DNA of 64,000 nucleotides, taken from contig JARBJD010000166.1 of assembly GCA_033064195.1 (NCBI GenBank), positions 62,001 through 126,000 of the forward strand, in the 5' to 3' direction. Within the stretch, counting starts at the first letter, position 1. Each line of letters begins with the position of its first letter. Origin of the DNA: Blattamonas nauphoetae. Lineage: Eukaryota; Preaxostyla; Oxymonadida. Of the stretch, positions 33,854 to 43,766 are shown piece after piece. The notes below the pieces were generated by a model. That model searched no databases. It had not been told where the DNA came from and was given only the letters and a program-made list of their open reading frames with translations. A program made the translations under genes and the position numbers.

Positions 33854-35869
33854 ATGCTCGACGAACAACAACAGCAAGCACAAATTGCATCGGTGGGCAC
33901 CCACATTAACCCAAGCGATGCAATGGAGAAAATGCATAAAGGTATTGCTTTTCTTTCAGCACCTGACGTCTTTTCAACATGAAGGATCACTAATTCTGAA
34001 GCAAGAATCGAATGGACTTCATCTTCGATGGCTTTGTCTCAACAGCACTGCGACGTATCTCTATTGGCTGAATCCGAAAAAAGATATTTTAAAGATCGAA
34101 GAAGACACCATGGTTCAAATCAATTCCATCACTCGCATCGTCATCAGTGCTGATGCCCTGGTATTTTCGTCGTCGATTTCATTATATCTTATCGTTTTGA
34201 ATTGTTTCATTTTCTCTCACCATAGGCTCTGAGCGATTCACAAAATGACAAGGATGTTCTCGGACTGTCAGCTCTCTCATTTTCATTTTCAATATATTAC
34301 GGACAGTCTCAACTCGATATTTTCTGTCCTATCAAACAGTTTGCATTTTTCTATTATTTTCATTGTTTATTCACTCACGTTCATCACCACTCAAATGCCT
34401 TTCTTTTCTTCACCTCCTTCACATATTCACAGAGAGTTTGAAGTTTGGATTTGTGGTCTCCGTGCACTTGTTGGCGAATCCAGAGTCTTTCAAGCTCAGA
34501 TTCAGGAAGGGCAGCGCTTTCGCTCTCTTGAAGATGTCGACTTCCTCCGGACTCGAATCCTCGAATTAATTGAACTCACAGATTCTCTGATGAAAGAAGT
34601 TGCAATTATGATGGAAATTCGTGCAAAGCGTGACAGGGTGACTCAATATCTCCTTGATCAAAGCAATGTTTTCATTTTTCGTTTTCAGCCTTTTACCTTC
34701 AGCAAGCATCAAAATCAGCAAATACAGCATATTCAAATGAAACTGATTCAATTATTTCAAACATGAAAAGAGTAATCGCCAAGCAAGATGCTCAAATCAA
34801 GGAACTTCAACGACAGAGTGTCGACCGCACCGACAAAGCTGAGATCTCTCTCCTCGAACGCCAAATTGAAGGAAAATCCGAAATCATTGCTGAACTCCAG
34901 AAGCAACTTGCAGACCTTCGCAGTTATCAACAACGGCCTCAGACCCCTCTCCGGTCGCACCGAGGCGGGAGAGGCCGCTCATCGTCGTCGCGTCGTTACG
35001 CCTACGACGACGACGACCTCGAATACGAGCCGTACTCGGGAGGAGCAATTGCGGTGCGTGGAAGACACATCACGACTCCGATTCTTCGTCAGCGGGAGTT
35101 GAAGATGGAGGGAGACTACATGCGGGAGAAGGCTCGGGAGGAGGCACGCGAGCTGGAGAGACCGCGAACACGGAGACGGCCCGCCACTCCACAGGAGCCT
35201 GAAGCGGTGACGTACAACTCCCTTCGTCACCATTTGGATTCACTCCTCAAGAAGAGAGACGCGCTCAGACGGGAGTTGGGGATGGATTCGGCAGACGAGG
35301 AGTCCAGCGAGGATTCCGAGTCGTCGATCATCAACCGTGCTGAGAGGCTGAAGCAGGTGGACGAGATCCTCGACATGGTCGACGATCTTGAGGATGCGTC
35401 TGGCGATCTGTTCTCGCAGGAGCAATCCTTCCAACTCTTCCGCCAGTTGCAGCAGCGATACTACCCCAACCTCGACAACTACTCGCAGCTCCAGCGCGAC
35501 CTGCTTGTTGACATGCCACAGAAGCGAGCTGCACCGCAACAGTACGGCCAACGACGACCAAACTCGAGGCAGCGTCAGACGTCGAGACCGCGCTCCACCT
35601 CCCGCCCTCGCTCCACTTCTCGCCCGCGCTCAACTTCTCGTCCACGCTCATCAGCTCAGCGACAAGTGTCGTATCGTCAGCAGACACCGACCTCGAGGCG
35701 AGTCCCATCTCGTGACATCACTCCCTCGTCGCGATATGAACGATATCGCGCACCGTCGCGTGAATCATATGGAAGATCACGAAATGTGATGGTGGATAGA
35801 GACCGCGATTGGAGAGGGAGAAGATACGAATCACCCTTTGATAATTATGATGAAAGTAGCTCCGATTAA
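33854..35869 (+). CDS. PH-domain, coiled-coil protein with SR/RS-rich tail
   Basis: After a short N-terminal exon (MLDEQQQQAQIASVGTHINP) a 43-nt intron joins KMHK to GSLILKQESNGLHLRWLCLN, the first strand of a PH domain. The domain continues TATYLYWLNPKKD, INSITRIVIS, and after two more introns LDIFCPIKQEFEVWICGLRA, the closing helix with its conserved Trp. The strand order matches the PH domain that precedes RCC1/FYVE modules in plant PRAF proteins, but no RCC1 repeats follow. Instead there is coiled coil (SLLERQIEGKSEIIAELQKQ), helices (LRHHLDSLLKKRDALRREL), and a basic tail with four TSRPRS repeats near residue 500. The role is unknown; membrane or phosphoinositide binding through the PH domain is reasonable. 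The coding region of the last exon is markedly more GC-rich than its surroundings. Confidence 0.75.
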
Positions 35870-36229
35870 ATCACGACTGGAAAACTAGGCTTTACATCGT
35901 TACATTTCGATATCTGTACTTTTGTTGTTTCTCTTTTCTGTATTCAAGCAGAAACAATCCCGCACGTACCGGGCTAAACACATTTTCCATTCGCCCCATA
36001 TTTTTTCCCACTAGCATTCGTCGTGTGACACGACTCGTGTCTCATTCAGAAACTTTTGCGATTCCGAAACAGTCCGTCACAGAACCACGCCCTCTCGTAC
36101 TGAGGATTCACTGTAATCTGAAACGCGAACAGTTTGATTGAATCTTCAGCAAGAAAGTAGATGAAGGAATCAATTCTTATCCACCGTCTGTTTTTTTGAG
36201 TTCTTCAGGGAATTACAGAGCGTTTCACA
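35870..36229. other. Gene-free interval holding an rRNA fragment
   Basis: 360 bp after the PH-protein stop without protein-coding signal. About half of it (35945-36125, minus strand) reads as the 3' end of large-subunit rRNA, described separately. The remainder shows nothing. Confidence 0.5.
35945..36125 (-). rRNA. Orphan LSU rRNA fragment with the sarcin-ricin loop
   Basis: On the minus strand the sequence AATCCTCAGTACGAGAGG (SRL core AGTACGAGAGG at 36091-36101) matches the near-universal sarcin-ricin loop of 25S/28S rRNA. The bases before it (ATTACAGTG) fit the usual approach to this helix. About 130 nt downstream, TATGGGGCGAA and then GTGCGGGATTG...CTG parallel the domain VI stretch ATGGGGCGAA...TGTGGGATTATGACTG. 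The order and spacing resemble the last 200 nt of LSU rRNA, but upstream LSU sequence is absent, so this is not a full rRNA gene. It is most likely a dispersed rDNA pseudogene fragment; a separately transcribed rRNA piece is less likely. Confidence 0.6.
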
Positions 36230-36685
36230 ATGCAGAAGTTGGACAGGAATCGATCCCTTCATCAACTTTTTTACTGAAGGTTCGACTTCCCAGAACGGGA
36301 AATCTCGAGAATACATTTCAGATAGGATTGGAGTCGTGTCTATTGCTGACTTCTTGTACAATGAACACCTCAACTACAAGAAGATGAAACGAGATAAGCA
36401 GACAATGGTGAAATTGATTTTTCGAGTGACCCGGATGAAGAACCTGAAGAAAAAGATGAAGAAGATGGAAATGAAGAGAATGAACGCAGTCCACCACCGA
36501 GACAAATTCGCTCACCAGATAGAAAGACGTAATTCACTTCTCATGACACTTCACTTCATCTGTCACAACAAGAGAGTGACAATATCGAAATTGGTTTGCT
36601 TATATTTGACAGAAATCGCGTTTTGGAAGGGGTTGCACTCGCAGATGGCAATCCATCAGTCGAGACAACCCACCACATTTTTGAG
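36230..36685 (+). other. Probable 5' exons of the CTNNBL1 gene or a small overlapping gene
   Basis: Two coding-like pieces lie here. One encodes IGVVSIADFLYNEHLNYKKM (about 36320-36400). The other is acidic (IDFSSDPDEEPEEKDEEDGN, about 36412-36530) and can be joined by a 46-nt intron (gtaatt...caagag) to the frame that runs into CTNNBL1 as DNIEIGLLIFDRNRVLEGVA. Acidic N-termini are usual in CTNNBL1, which supports an N-terminal extension. I could not find one consistent splice path from an initiating ATG. Confidence 0.4.
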
Positions 36686-38794
36686 ATGGACATCAAACCT
36701 TTCCAACGCCGATTTCCTGGTGACGATCCTCTCATTCCAACAGAGGAAGATGAGGAAGAAAAAAGACTTCAGGATATTCTAAAAAATCTCTCTAGTATGC
36801 CAGAAGCAGAAACATTAGACTCAAAAACTGCACAAATCTTACTCCTCAACCTTGAAAAGAACATCACAACAAATCATGATTTACGTTCAAAATATCCAAA
36901 TAATCCGCAAAACTTTATGGAATCAGAATTTGCTCTTGATGAATCTATCGCAAAACTGAAAGATTTCACAACGAATCCATCTCTCCTTCCTCTTCTCATT
37001 AGTACGGGATCGTTTGGATCTCTAGTTGGACTTTTGGAGCATCAGAACGTTGATATTGTTCTTGATGTGATAGATGTTCTAAGAGATTTTACAGATGAAG
37101 ATTTAATCGCAGAAGAACCAGAAGCCCTTGTACTCGTCGACCAACTTGTATTGCTTGTTTTACGTTCTTCATTCGTTTAATAGGTTGAAGATCATGTAGA
37201 GCAAATCCTTGTTTCGTGCTTATGGCGCTTTAACGAGTCCTTATCAGAGGAGCAGATTGTATGTTCTCGGTTTTACCTTCATCATCATCCGAAAGGGAAT
37301 TTTTAACGTGCTGTCTCTCTTAGACTCAATTTTGAGTCATCGACCGCAAACATTTTCAGATTCATTGTCGGATACGACACTAACACAACATCATTTCCTT
37401 CTCTGGCTTGTGAAGCGAATAAAACTCGGTCTTCGCGGTGATGCCCGAAAAAAAGGGTCTCTCTTGAAAAAGTCAACATCTACAGATAGTATTTTCTCAT
37501 TTTTATTACTCTGTCTAGCGTCATCATCCTTCTACAGCACCGTGAATTACCACTACGCCTCAGAATTCTTATCAATACTCGTTTCATCATCAAAACAGAC
37601 ACAGGAATGGATGCTTCAACCACAAGCAGAGAATGATAATGAAGATGGTCTCCTCACACTTTTACAAGCGCTTGCCGTGTGCCCTCCATTTTGTTCATCA
37701 ATTCTCTCATCTTCTCAGGCATTTCGCAAAACTATTTCCCAAAAGGGGAAATTGAACAACGAAGAAAAGGAAACAGTGGAAAATATTGTGAATACAACAT
37801 GCAGCTGCCTGTTCACACACTCGGCTCGTCAATCTTTCTATGCCAACGATGGAATTGATTTAGCTCTCCGTCTCTGCAAGTATGGCTCATTTGTATCCAT
37901 TATAATCCAAACCTTATACCTTCTCTAATGTAGATTCATCCCTTCTCTCCTTAACACATTCATCAAACTCTGTTCCTTCGCAACCACGTTCCATCCGTCG
38001 AACTGCATATCTTTTGTGGAGAACGACGGATTGGGAGTCGTTTTTGGAGTGTTCATGACTCAATCAGCCTTCGAATCCACGAAAGGACAGAAAGCTGTAT
38101 CAGTTGCAAGTGATGGTATCCTCCAATGCATCTATCTTATTTGTCCCTTTTCTCAACTCCTCAGAGCACGTCATCACCCTCATAACAAACCTCACACGAC
38201 ACTTGACAGGAGTGTCCAAGGAACGGCTCCTTGCCAAATTCCAGTTTGTTCCAATTCATTTTTGATGAAACAATGTTTGTGTAGGGAGAACAACTTTGAA
38301 AAGATTGACCGTCTCTTCAATTATCATCTGCAGTATCTTCAGCGTGTTTCACTGGCACGACAAAGTGTTCTGGAGCGTGCTGGTCTTGAGGAGGGAGATG
38401 ACATCTCGGAAAACGACAAGGATGGTTTGATCAATTTCGTCATTCTGATTTCACAGCCATCTTCCAAGCCCAGTTGGAAGCAGGACAATTGGTTGTGAAG
38501 GAGACAGCCATCCTCTTCGGACTGCTGGCAACTGATCGGAGCTCGGCCGGAAGTGCAGTTGCAGATGCTGCGTGTCAGAGTATCTTTATTGACATGAATT
38601 CGCTTGGAGAGAAGAGCGAAGGTGATGAAAACCAAGAAGTCTTGCTTGTGGAAGAAATCATTGATACGATTGAAGAATATTTGGCAGGGGTGGAAAATGA
38701 TGGCGACCCGGAAAGGATGAAGGAGCTCGCACAAGCCACCGATGAAGCACAACGGATAGTCCAGGATCTAAAATCAATGCGGATTTCAGAATGA
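36686..38794 (+). CDS. CTNNBL1: CTNNBL1 (beta-catenin-like 1), spliceosome-associated armadillo protein
   Basis: Armadillo-repeat protein that associates with the Prp19/CDC5L complex of the spliceosome. Matches to the family run through the gene: EEKRLQDILKNLSSMPEAET, YPNNPQNFMESEFALDESIA (family FPDNPEKFMESELDLND), LLEHQNVDIVLDVIDVLRDF, DLIAEEPEALVLVDQLV, and after several introns HFLLWLVKRIKLGLRGDA, VNYHYASEFLSIL, NFEKIDRLFNYHLQYLQRV (KVDRLMELHFKYL), LVVKETAILFGLLATDRSS, and a C-terminal EDDNE-rich helix ending RMKELAQATDEAQRIVQDL. At least five introns, each about 40-110 nt. MDIKPF is a conservative start; the reading frame is open upstream to about 36596, and earlier exons are likely. Nearby U2AF35 and WBP4 also serve splicing. 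Confidence 0.85.
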
Positions 38795-38948
38795 ACTCTC
38801 AGAGAATAACGAGTAATCCCGATGCATTCATGTTTTTCAAAATGATTTCTGACATATTTTCTCCCATCTGTTCCTGGATTGATTTCTTGTTCATCAAAAT
38901 AAGGTATGGGCAGAATAAAAACCTCATCTGCCCGTTCTGATCGGAAAG

Positions 38949-39727
38949 ATGGTTCCAACAAAAAGCGTTCAAAAGTACATTTTCGCTTTGTTTCTATGAT
39001 GTCATCTCCAATTTTCCTCCTTTTTTCCTCTCCAATTCACCTAGAACTGACCAATCCGCCTGCAAGCAGATCAGCATCGAAAAGCTGACTCTCCACATCG
39101 GTGTCGGTGCAGCAGGAGATGCCCTCACCAAGGCCATGAAAGTGCTTGAGCAACTCACTCAACAAAAGCCATGCCAGTGCAAATGTTTGCGATCCACATT
39201 CATTTTCATCAACTCTCTCCCTTCCTCAAATAATCTTTTATCTCAACCTTTAAATCAGCTCGTCTCACAATCAAACAATTCGGTATCAGAAAGAACGAGA
39301 AAATTGCCACTTATGTCACCATTCGAGGCAAAAAAGCCGAGAAATTGCTCGACGCAGGTCTCCGTGTTAAGGAGTACGAGGTTTGTGTCAAAACATCTTT
39401 TTTGTACATTATGTCTAACTACTCGAACATTATTTCCATCGATCTCTCATGTTTCATGCATTTTCTCATTTTTCTCAGTTGAAAAAAGAAAACTTCTCAA
39501 ACACTGGAAACTTTGGCTTTGGTATCCAAGAGCACATCGATCTCGGAATGAAATACGACCCTAACACAGGTATTTATGGAATGGACTTCTACGTCAACCT
39601 TGGCCGCCCAGGTTTCCGTGTCCATCGCCGCCGAAGATGCCACTCAACAATCGGCAAATCCCACCGCATCACAAAGGAGGAATCCATCCAATGGTTCAAA
39701 CAAAAGTACGAGGGTCTGGTTCTCTGA
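38949..39727 (+). CDS. RPL11: Ribosomal protein uL5 (RPL11), four exons
   Basis: 60S subunit protein that enters the ribosome with 5S rRNA and RPL5. Exons join as [19 protein letters not shown] (short first exon), [20 protein letters not shown], then [20 protein letters not shown], and finally [20 protein letters not shown] with [32 protein letters not shown] and the ending EGLVL. Introns are about 38973-39046, 39191-39262 and 39381-39479. The second donor is best placed at gtttgcg after TGCAAAT, which keeps frame and gives KPCQCKSRLTI. Length is about 172 residues. The human ending PGK is missing. The start was chosen by frame: an upstream ATG at 38906 leads to a stop after the first intron. 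RPL5 follows 210 bp later on the same strand. Confidence 0.94.
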
Positions 39728-39937
39728 GCGTTTAGATTCGTTCCAAACATCTCACAATGAACCATGAAGATCGTCTTTCCTTTCTTCTTCCTGTTCTTCG
39801 GAACTTAACCTAACACTCCTCTGCGTACAATTCGAGAGTAATATCATTTCTTAAGAGAAACAATCATGACGAGATGTTCTCGTGACACAAGCGAAATTTT
39901 CATAGTTAAGGGTTAGATCTTTCTCCACTGAATCATC

Positions 39938-40858
39938 ATGAACCATAAAGAAACCAAGGATAAGAGCTATTTCACTCGCCTCCAGGTCCACTATCGTCGT
40001 CGTCGTGAGGGCAAGACTGACTACCAAGCCCGCAAGAACATGATTGTCCAAGATCAACGTAGCATCAACACCCCCAAGCACCGTCTTGTTGTCCGTCGCA
40101 CAAACCGTTGCGTCATCGCCCAAATCATCCTGGCAACCATTCAGGGTGATAAAGTTCTTTGCTCAGCCTACTCTACCGAACTTAAGAAGTACGGAATCGC
40201 TGTTGGTCTCACCAACTATGCTGCCTGCTATGCAACTGGTCTCCTCGTTGCTCGCCGTCTCCTGAAGAAACTTAAGCTCGATACCCTCTATGCAGGTGTC
40301 TCTGAAATCACTGGCAAGGACAAGGCAGTCGAAGCCAACAAGAAGGGCCCACGCCCCTTCAAGGCTTACCTTGACACTGGTCTCGTCCGTACCAGCACTG
40401 GTGCCCGTGTCTTCGCTGTCATGAAGGGTGCGTGCGATGGTGGCCTTAATGTCCCCCACAACGTCAAGCGCTTTGTTGGTTTCAACCGCGGCTCAAAGAA
40501 ATTCGATGCAGCTGTTCTCCGTGAACACATCTTCGGCATCCATGTCTCCAAGTACATGAAGGAGCTCCAAAAGGATGACCCAGAAGCATACAAGCGTCAA
40601 TTCTCTGCCTACGAAAAGGCTGGCATCACCGCTGACAAAATTGAGGAGATGTACAAAAAGGCTCACGCCGCCATCCGTGAGAAGCCAGAACATGTCGCCA
40701 CCACAAAGAATGTCCCAGAAAAGAAGGGACACTTCAACAAGAAGGCTCACATGGACAAGTTCCCACTCAAGCTCCGTCAAGCCAGATGGAGAATGAAGTT
40801 GGATGCTGTCAAGCGCAAGATGAAGAACGCTCAAGCTGTCTTCGATGAGGACGATTAA
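39938..40858 (+). CDS. RPL5: Ribosomal protein uL18 (RPL5)
   Basis: 60S subunit protein that binds 5S rRNA. The single 306-residue exon aligns along its whole length with eukaryotic RPL5: [57 protein letters not shown], the [20 protein letters not shown] block, [18 protein letters not shown], and the basic C-terminus [20 protein letters not shown]. Codon use is skewed toward C-ending codons (GTC, CGC/CGT, ACC, AAG), unlike most neighbours, which is expected for a strongly expressed gene. No intron is needed, in contrast to the adjacent RPL11. The two genes for the same pre-ribosomal 5S RNP lie in tandem. Confidence 0.98.
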   Translation: MNHKETKDKSYFTRLQVHYRRRREGKTDYQARKNMIVQDQRSINTPKHRLVVRRTNRCVIAQIILATIQGDKVLCSAYSTELKKYGIAVGLTNYAACYATGLLVARRLLKKLKLDTLYAGVSEITGKDKAVEANKKGPRPFKAYLDTGLVRTSTGARVFAVMKGACDGGLNVPHNVKRFVGFNRGSKKFDAAVLREHIFGIHVSKYMKELQKDDPEAYKRQFSAYEKAGITADKIEEMYKKAHAAIREKPEHVATTKNVPEKKGHFNKKAHMDKFPLKLRQARWRMKLDAVKRKMKNAQAVFDEDD

Positions 40859-41041
40859 ATGTTCTCTATAGTGATGATTCATCTCATTGAAGTGAGAATT
40901 GTCGTTATTGTGCAAATGTCAGAGGTAAACCTTCTCAAATTGCTTTAAAATAGGTAATTCATACAGAATCCAACAGAGTCGAGGGGTATTCGTCGAAGTG
41001 ATTCGATCGGACCATCACCTCAGAAATCAAAGTCCAGAACA

Positions 41042-41720
41042 ATGCAACAAGAAGTTATTCGTGGGACAGATGTTTGTTCAAATCCTTTTACTGAATTTAT
41101 AAATCATAATGTGTTCTGAACTTCCTCGAATATCATCTTAGAGCTCTGGACTGGATCTTCAATTTGAAGAAGGACTTCTAAACCGCTTTGAATCGTTTAG
41201 AAAAGCAAACGGCAAATCTGCCATGATTGTCCTCAAGATTGATAAGGATACAAGAACCGTTGGGATTGAAGTCCTCTTCTTCGCTTTGATTCACTTCTTT
41301 CGTCCCTGTCTTCCTCCACGATGTTTAGGAAGAGCTCGTTGATGTCGACCTCGAAGATTTCCGTGAGGACCTTCCAGACACAAAGCCAAAGTACATCCTG
41401 TACAGGTGTCGTCAATCTTGCTTCAGCATTTCTTCAGTTTTGAAATCAAACGCGCTGATGGGCGCCTTCAAGTTCCACTTGTGTTGATTTACTACACGCC
41501 TCATAGTGCAGCAACCAACCTTTCAATGTCTTTTTTCGTTTTGTTGTTTCATTCCTCGAAGGCTCTACTCTTCTGCCAAGAACCAGCTTGGCCGCTTCTT
41601 CAATGTGAACAAAGTTTGCTTGCTTTTTTTCTCATGTTGAGTGTGGTTTAGATGATCGAACTCAGAAATGCCGACGATTTGACGACTGAATTTCTGGTGT
41701 CCCAACTGGGGATGAGATAA
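41042..41720 (+). CDS. GMF: Glia maturation factor (GMF), ADF-homology domain
   Basis: ADF/cofilin-fold protein that debranches Arp2/3 networks. Five exons. Exon 1 is short (MQQEVIRGTD). Exon 2 encodes LNRFESFRKANGKSAMIVLK with IDKDTRTVGIE (family LR.FRFRK..NNAAIIMKIDK..). Exon 3 encodes EELVDVDLEDFREDLPDTKP-KYIL (SPDELKDELPERQPRFIVYS). Exon 4 has ADGRLQVPLVLIYYTPHSA (DGR.SYPLCFI..SP). The last exons hold SSAKNQLGRFFNVNK and MIELRNADDLTTEFLVSQLG, matching the family ending (F.IRN.EDLTEEWL...LG). The stop is TAA. The first and third introns are typical at about 60-110 nt. About 140 residues, the family norm. True cofilins lack the ELxDELPERQPRF stretch, so GMF is preferred. Confidence 0.9.
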
Positions 41721-41851
41721 GGCATTGATCTATATAATTTCCATTTCATTGAGGATTTCCCTCATTTCTATCTTCAACGCACCACTCATTTTCCTCAAAC
41801 ACAACCAATTTAATACACCATGTTCATCCAAGGGTTGATCGAGTTTTTGTC

Positions 41852-42916
41852 ATGACTAAAGTAGTAGGTTTGATTCATTGCTCTTAATTTGCTTGCTGTA
41901 TCAGAGCTACTGCATCCATCGGGATTTACTGTCTCTATTCCATTTCAGGAGCCTGTTTCAACATCTCACTCATTCATTGGAGCCTCAGAATATTTTGCAC
42001 GGTTTTCGGAACTCAATGTCTCAAGATTGAATGCAACCGAGAATATTGAACGCACAACGCAGATAATCGCTGATCCTCCTTTCATAGATCCGACAATTCT
42101 CGTATCTCATCTTTTCCACGACTTATTTTCTAGGAAACCAAAGCCACAATCGATGCGGAACAAGAGCAGATTACTGTAGAGTATATGAACGAGTTGGAAA
42201 AAATAACGCGTGAGTACGAAGATCATATTGAACCTCTTTTGAAACAAAGTCGACTCCTTCAACAGAAGATTCCGCGATACTGGGCCCGTGCTCTTCATCA
42301 TTGTGAAATTCTATCTGCCCATGTTGCATTAACAGACACTGATTATTTGGATTCAATTGTCGAAGTATCTGCTCGAAGGCGTCCTCGCGCTCAGGATGGA
42401 TTTGTCATCTGTATCAAACTCAACGAGAAGTACAAAAGCGCATACTTGCTAAGGTCATACGTTCTATCCAAAAGATTCAAAATAGCTGACAAAAGGAAAG
42501 ATTTCGCCATTCTAGACGATGAAACAGAAAAATTGTTCTTCAACACTGTTGGAGTAATCTCTCTCCCAACACAAAATATGAATATGGTGAGAACAAGTAC
42601 TTCTCGAGACTTTAATCAATCCCATGAACTCTACCCAGATTACGAGACACAAGAAGAAATCAAACAATGCTCCTTTTTTCATTATTTCCTCAATGAAATG
42701 TCTCTCGATGAAGCTGAATACTTTCTACATACTTTTATTCCCTATTCTTTTGTTTTTTATTCGAAGGATGAAGTTAGTCCGCAGATACCACAACTCGATG
42801 ATCCATCTTGACAGCATGTCATCGAAAATCATGCTTCATTCTTTTCTCTCTTTTCTCAGAAATTGGTTATTCTTCCCGAAACTCAGTCACTCATTAAACT
42901 GCCAATCATGATTTAA
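41852..42916 (+). CDS. NAP/SET-family histone chaperone-like protein
   Basis: Likely nucleosome assembly (NAP1/SET/Vps75) fold. A short first exon (MTKVV) joins ELLHPSGFTVSIPFQ over a 37-nt intron. An intron of 32 nt at 42102-42133 then links PPFIDPTIL to ETKATIDAEQEQITVEYMNE, the start of the long dimerisation helix. This continues LEKITREYEDHIEPLLKQSR, then IPRYWARALHHCEILSAHVA (family IPGFW..AL..HP.LS..L), FVICIKLNEKYKSAYLLRSY (the beta-strand earmuff region) and SFFHYFLNEMSLDEAEYFLH (WF.FFS). The predicted last intron (about 42772-42859) leads to KLVILPETQSL and TAA. No long acidic tail is visible, unlike most family members, so histone binding may differ. Exons after 42780 are uncertain; a Trp-rich frame downstream (to 43002) might belong to it. 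Confidence 0.68.
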
Positions 42917-43181
42917 TCAATGAGATGTGGAATGACGTTCTATCCAACGAAAAAATGGTTTCACGACCAGTAAACGCTGGAATATTCTCCAAATGGACAT
43001 AATAGGAATCTTGTTGATTTACAAATCAGTGAGAACAGCTCATGTTCGAGTTTGGCTTCGCCCGAAGGAGGATTCTCAGTGGTCGAGGTAGGACAAGGGT
43101 GTCCCTTCAAAGAAAATGAAAGAACGGCGATGGTGGGATTCATTGATAATGCTGAGTCATATTCTGTGTGTTATTTGTGAG
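42917..43181 (+). other. Coding-like short frames, unassigned
   Basis: Plus-strand translation gives NHDLINEMWNDVLSNEKMVS before TAA near 43000, and further on HVRVWLRPKEDSQWSR. Both have coding-like composition (Trp, charged residues) but no family match. They may be the true 3' exons of the NAP-like gene or a relic. Confidence 0.3.
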
Positions 43182-43766
43182 TTATCTGGTTGTGTTTTCT
43201 CCAACTGAACGTTTAGATCCTTGGTTATCTTCAGAGAGTATGTCTTCATCATCGCCAAGAACATTCTTCTTAGTATCCTCAATTCTTTTTGATTTTGGTG
43301 GTTTTTTGCTGTGTTTCGTTTCATCTCGTGTGGAAGAAGATCTCCTGAAGAAAGATCGACAAAAAGGAGGGATACTTTGTTTTTGTGATAATTTCGTTGA
43401 TAATATCCTTATGGCTTTGCTTTTTCGGCATTTGTCGGTGACGAGTCGTTCCCTTCGAAAAATCGTCATTTTCCATACTTTGAAGAGTACTTGTCAAAAT
43501 ATTAGGATTATCATCAGTTGCTATCTCTTGATTGGATGTTGAATCTGTTCTTGGCTTTTTTATTTTCGAATCAATACGTCGATGAATGTCAATGTTGGTT
43601 GAATCCGATTTTGGCGCTTCAGCTCCCAGGCCAACACGTGAGGATTGAAAATCATGCAAATTCAACGAAAAATCTGTTGTCATCAGGCACACTCGTTTTA
43701 GTTTCCTCAGTAAATAATGTGAGAAAGATCGAACCACATTTTTATATTTCCTGAACTGCCAAACAT
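43182..43766 (-). CDS. Small basic unrecognised protein, three exons
   Basis: Spliced product of about 165 residues, without a recognised family. Exon 1 is nine codons (MFGSSGNIK); a 33-nt intron leads to KLKRVCLMTTDFSLNLHDFQ and SSRVGLGAEAPKSDS; a 31-nt intron at 43345-43375 then joins ITKTK to RSSSTRDETKHSKKPPKSKR and the ending KRSVGENTTR. The two long overlapping minus-strand frames in this region only make sense as consecutive exons, which is why I call a gene. The composition (Lys/Ser/Asp-rich, low complexity) fits a nucleolar or chromatin protein. If exon 1 is right, its ATG shares the tetramer CATG with the ATG of the divergent RSPH14-like gene. A start at MTTDFS in exon 2 is the alternative. 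Confidence 0.55.

Noticed and set aside
39166-39262. GC-AG intron in RPL11
   Set aside because: A GC donor at TGCCAGTG was considered for the second intron, but a canonical GT donor two codons on (gtttgcg) keeps frame and fits the family better.
43182-43764. Two independent minus-strand genes from overlapping frames
   Set aside because: A 31-nt GT-AG intron joins the frames into one product with continuous basic composition, so one gene is the simpler reading.
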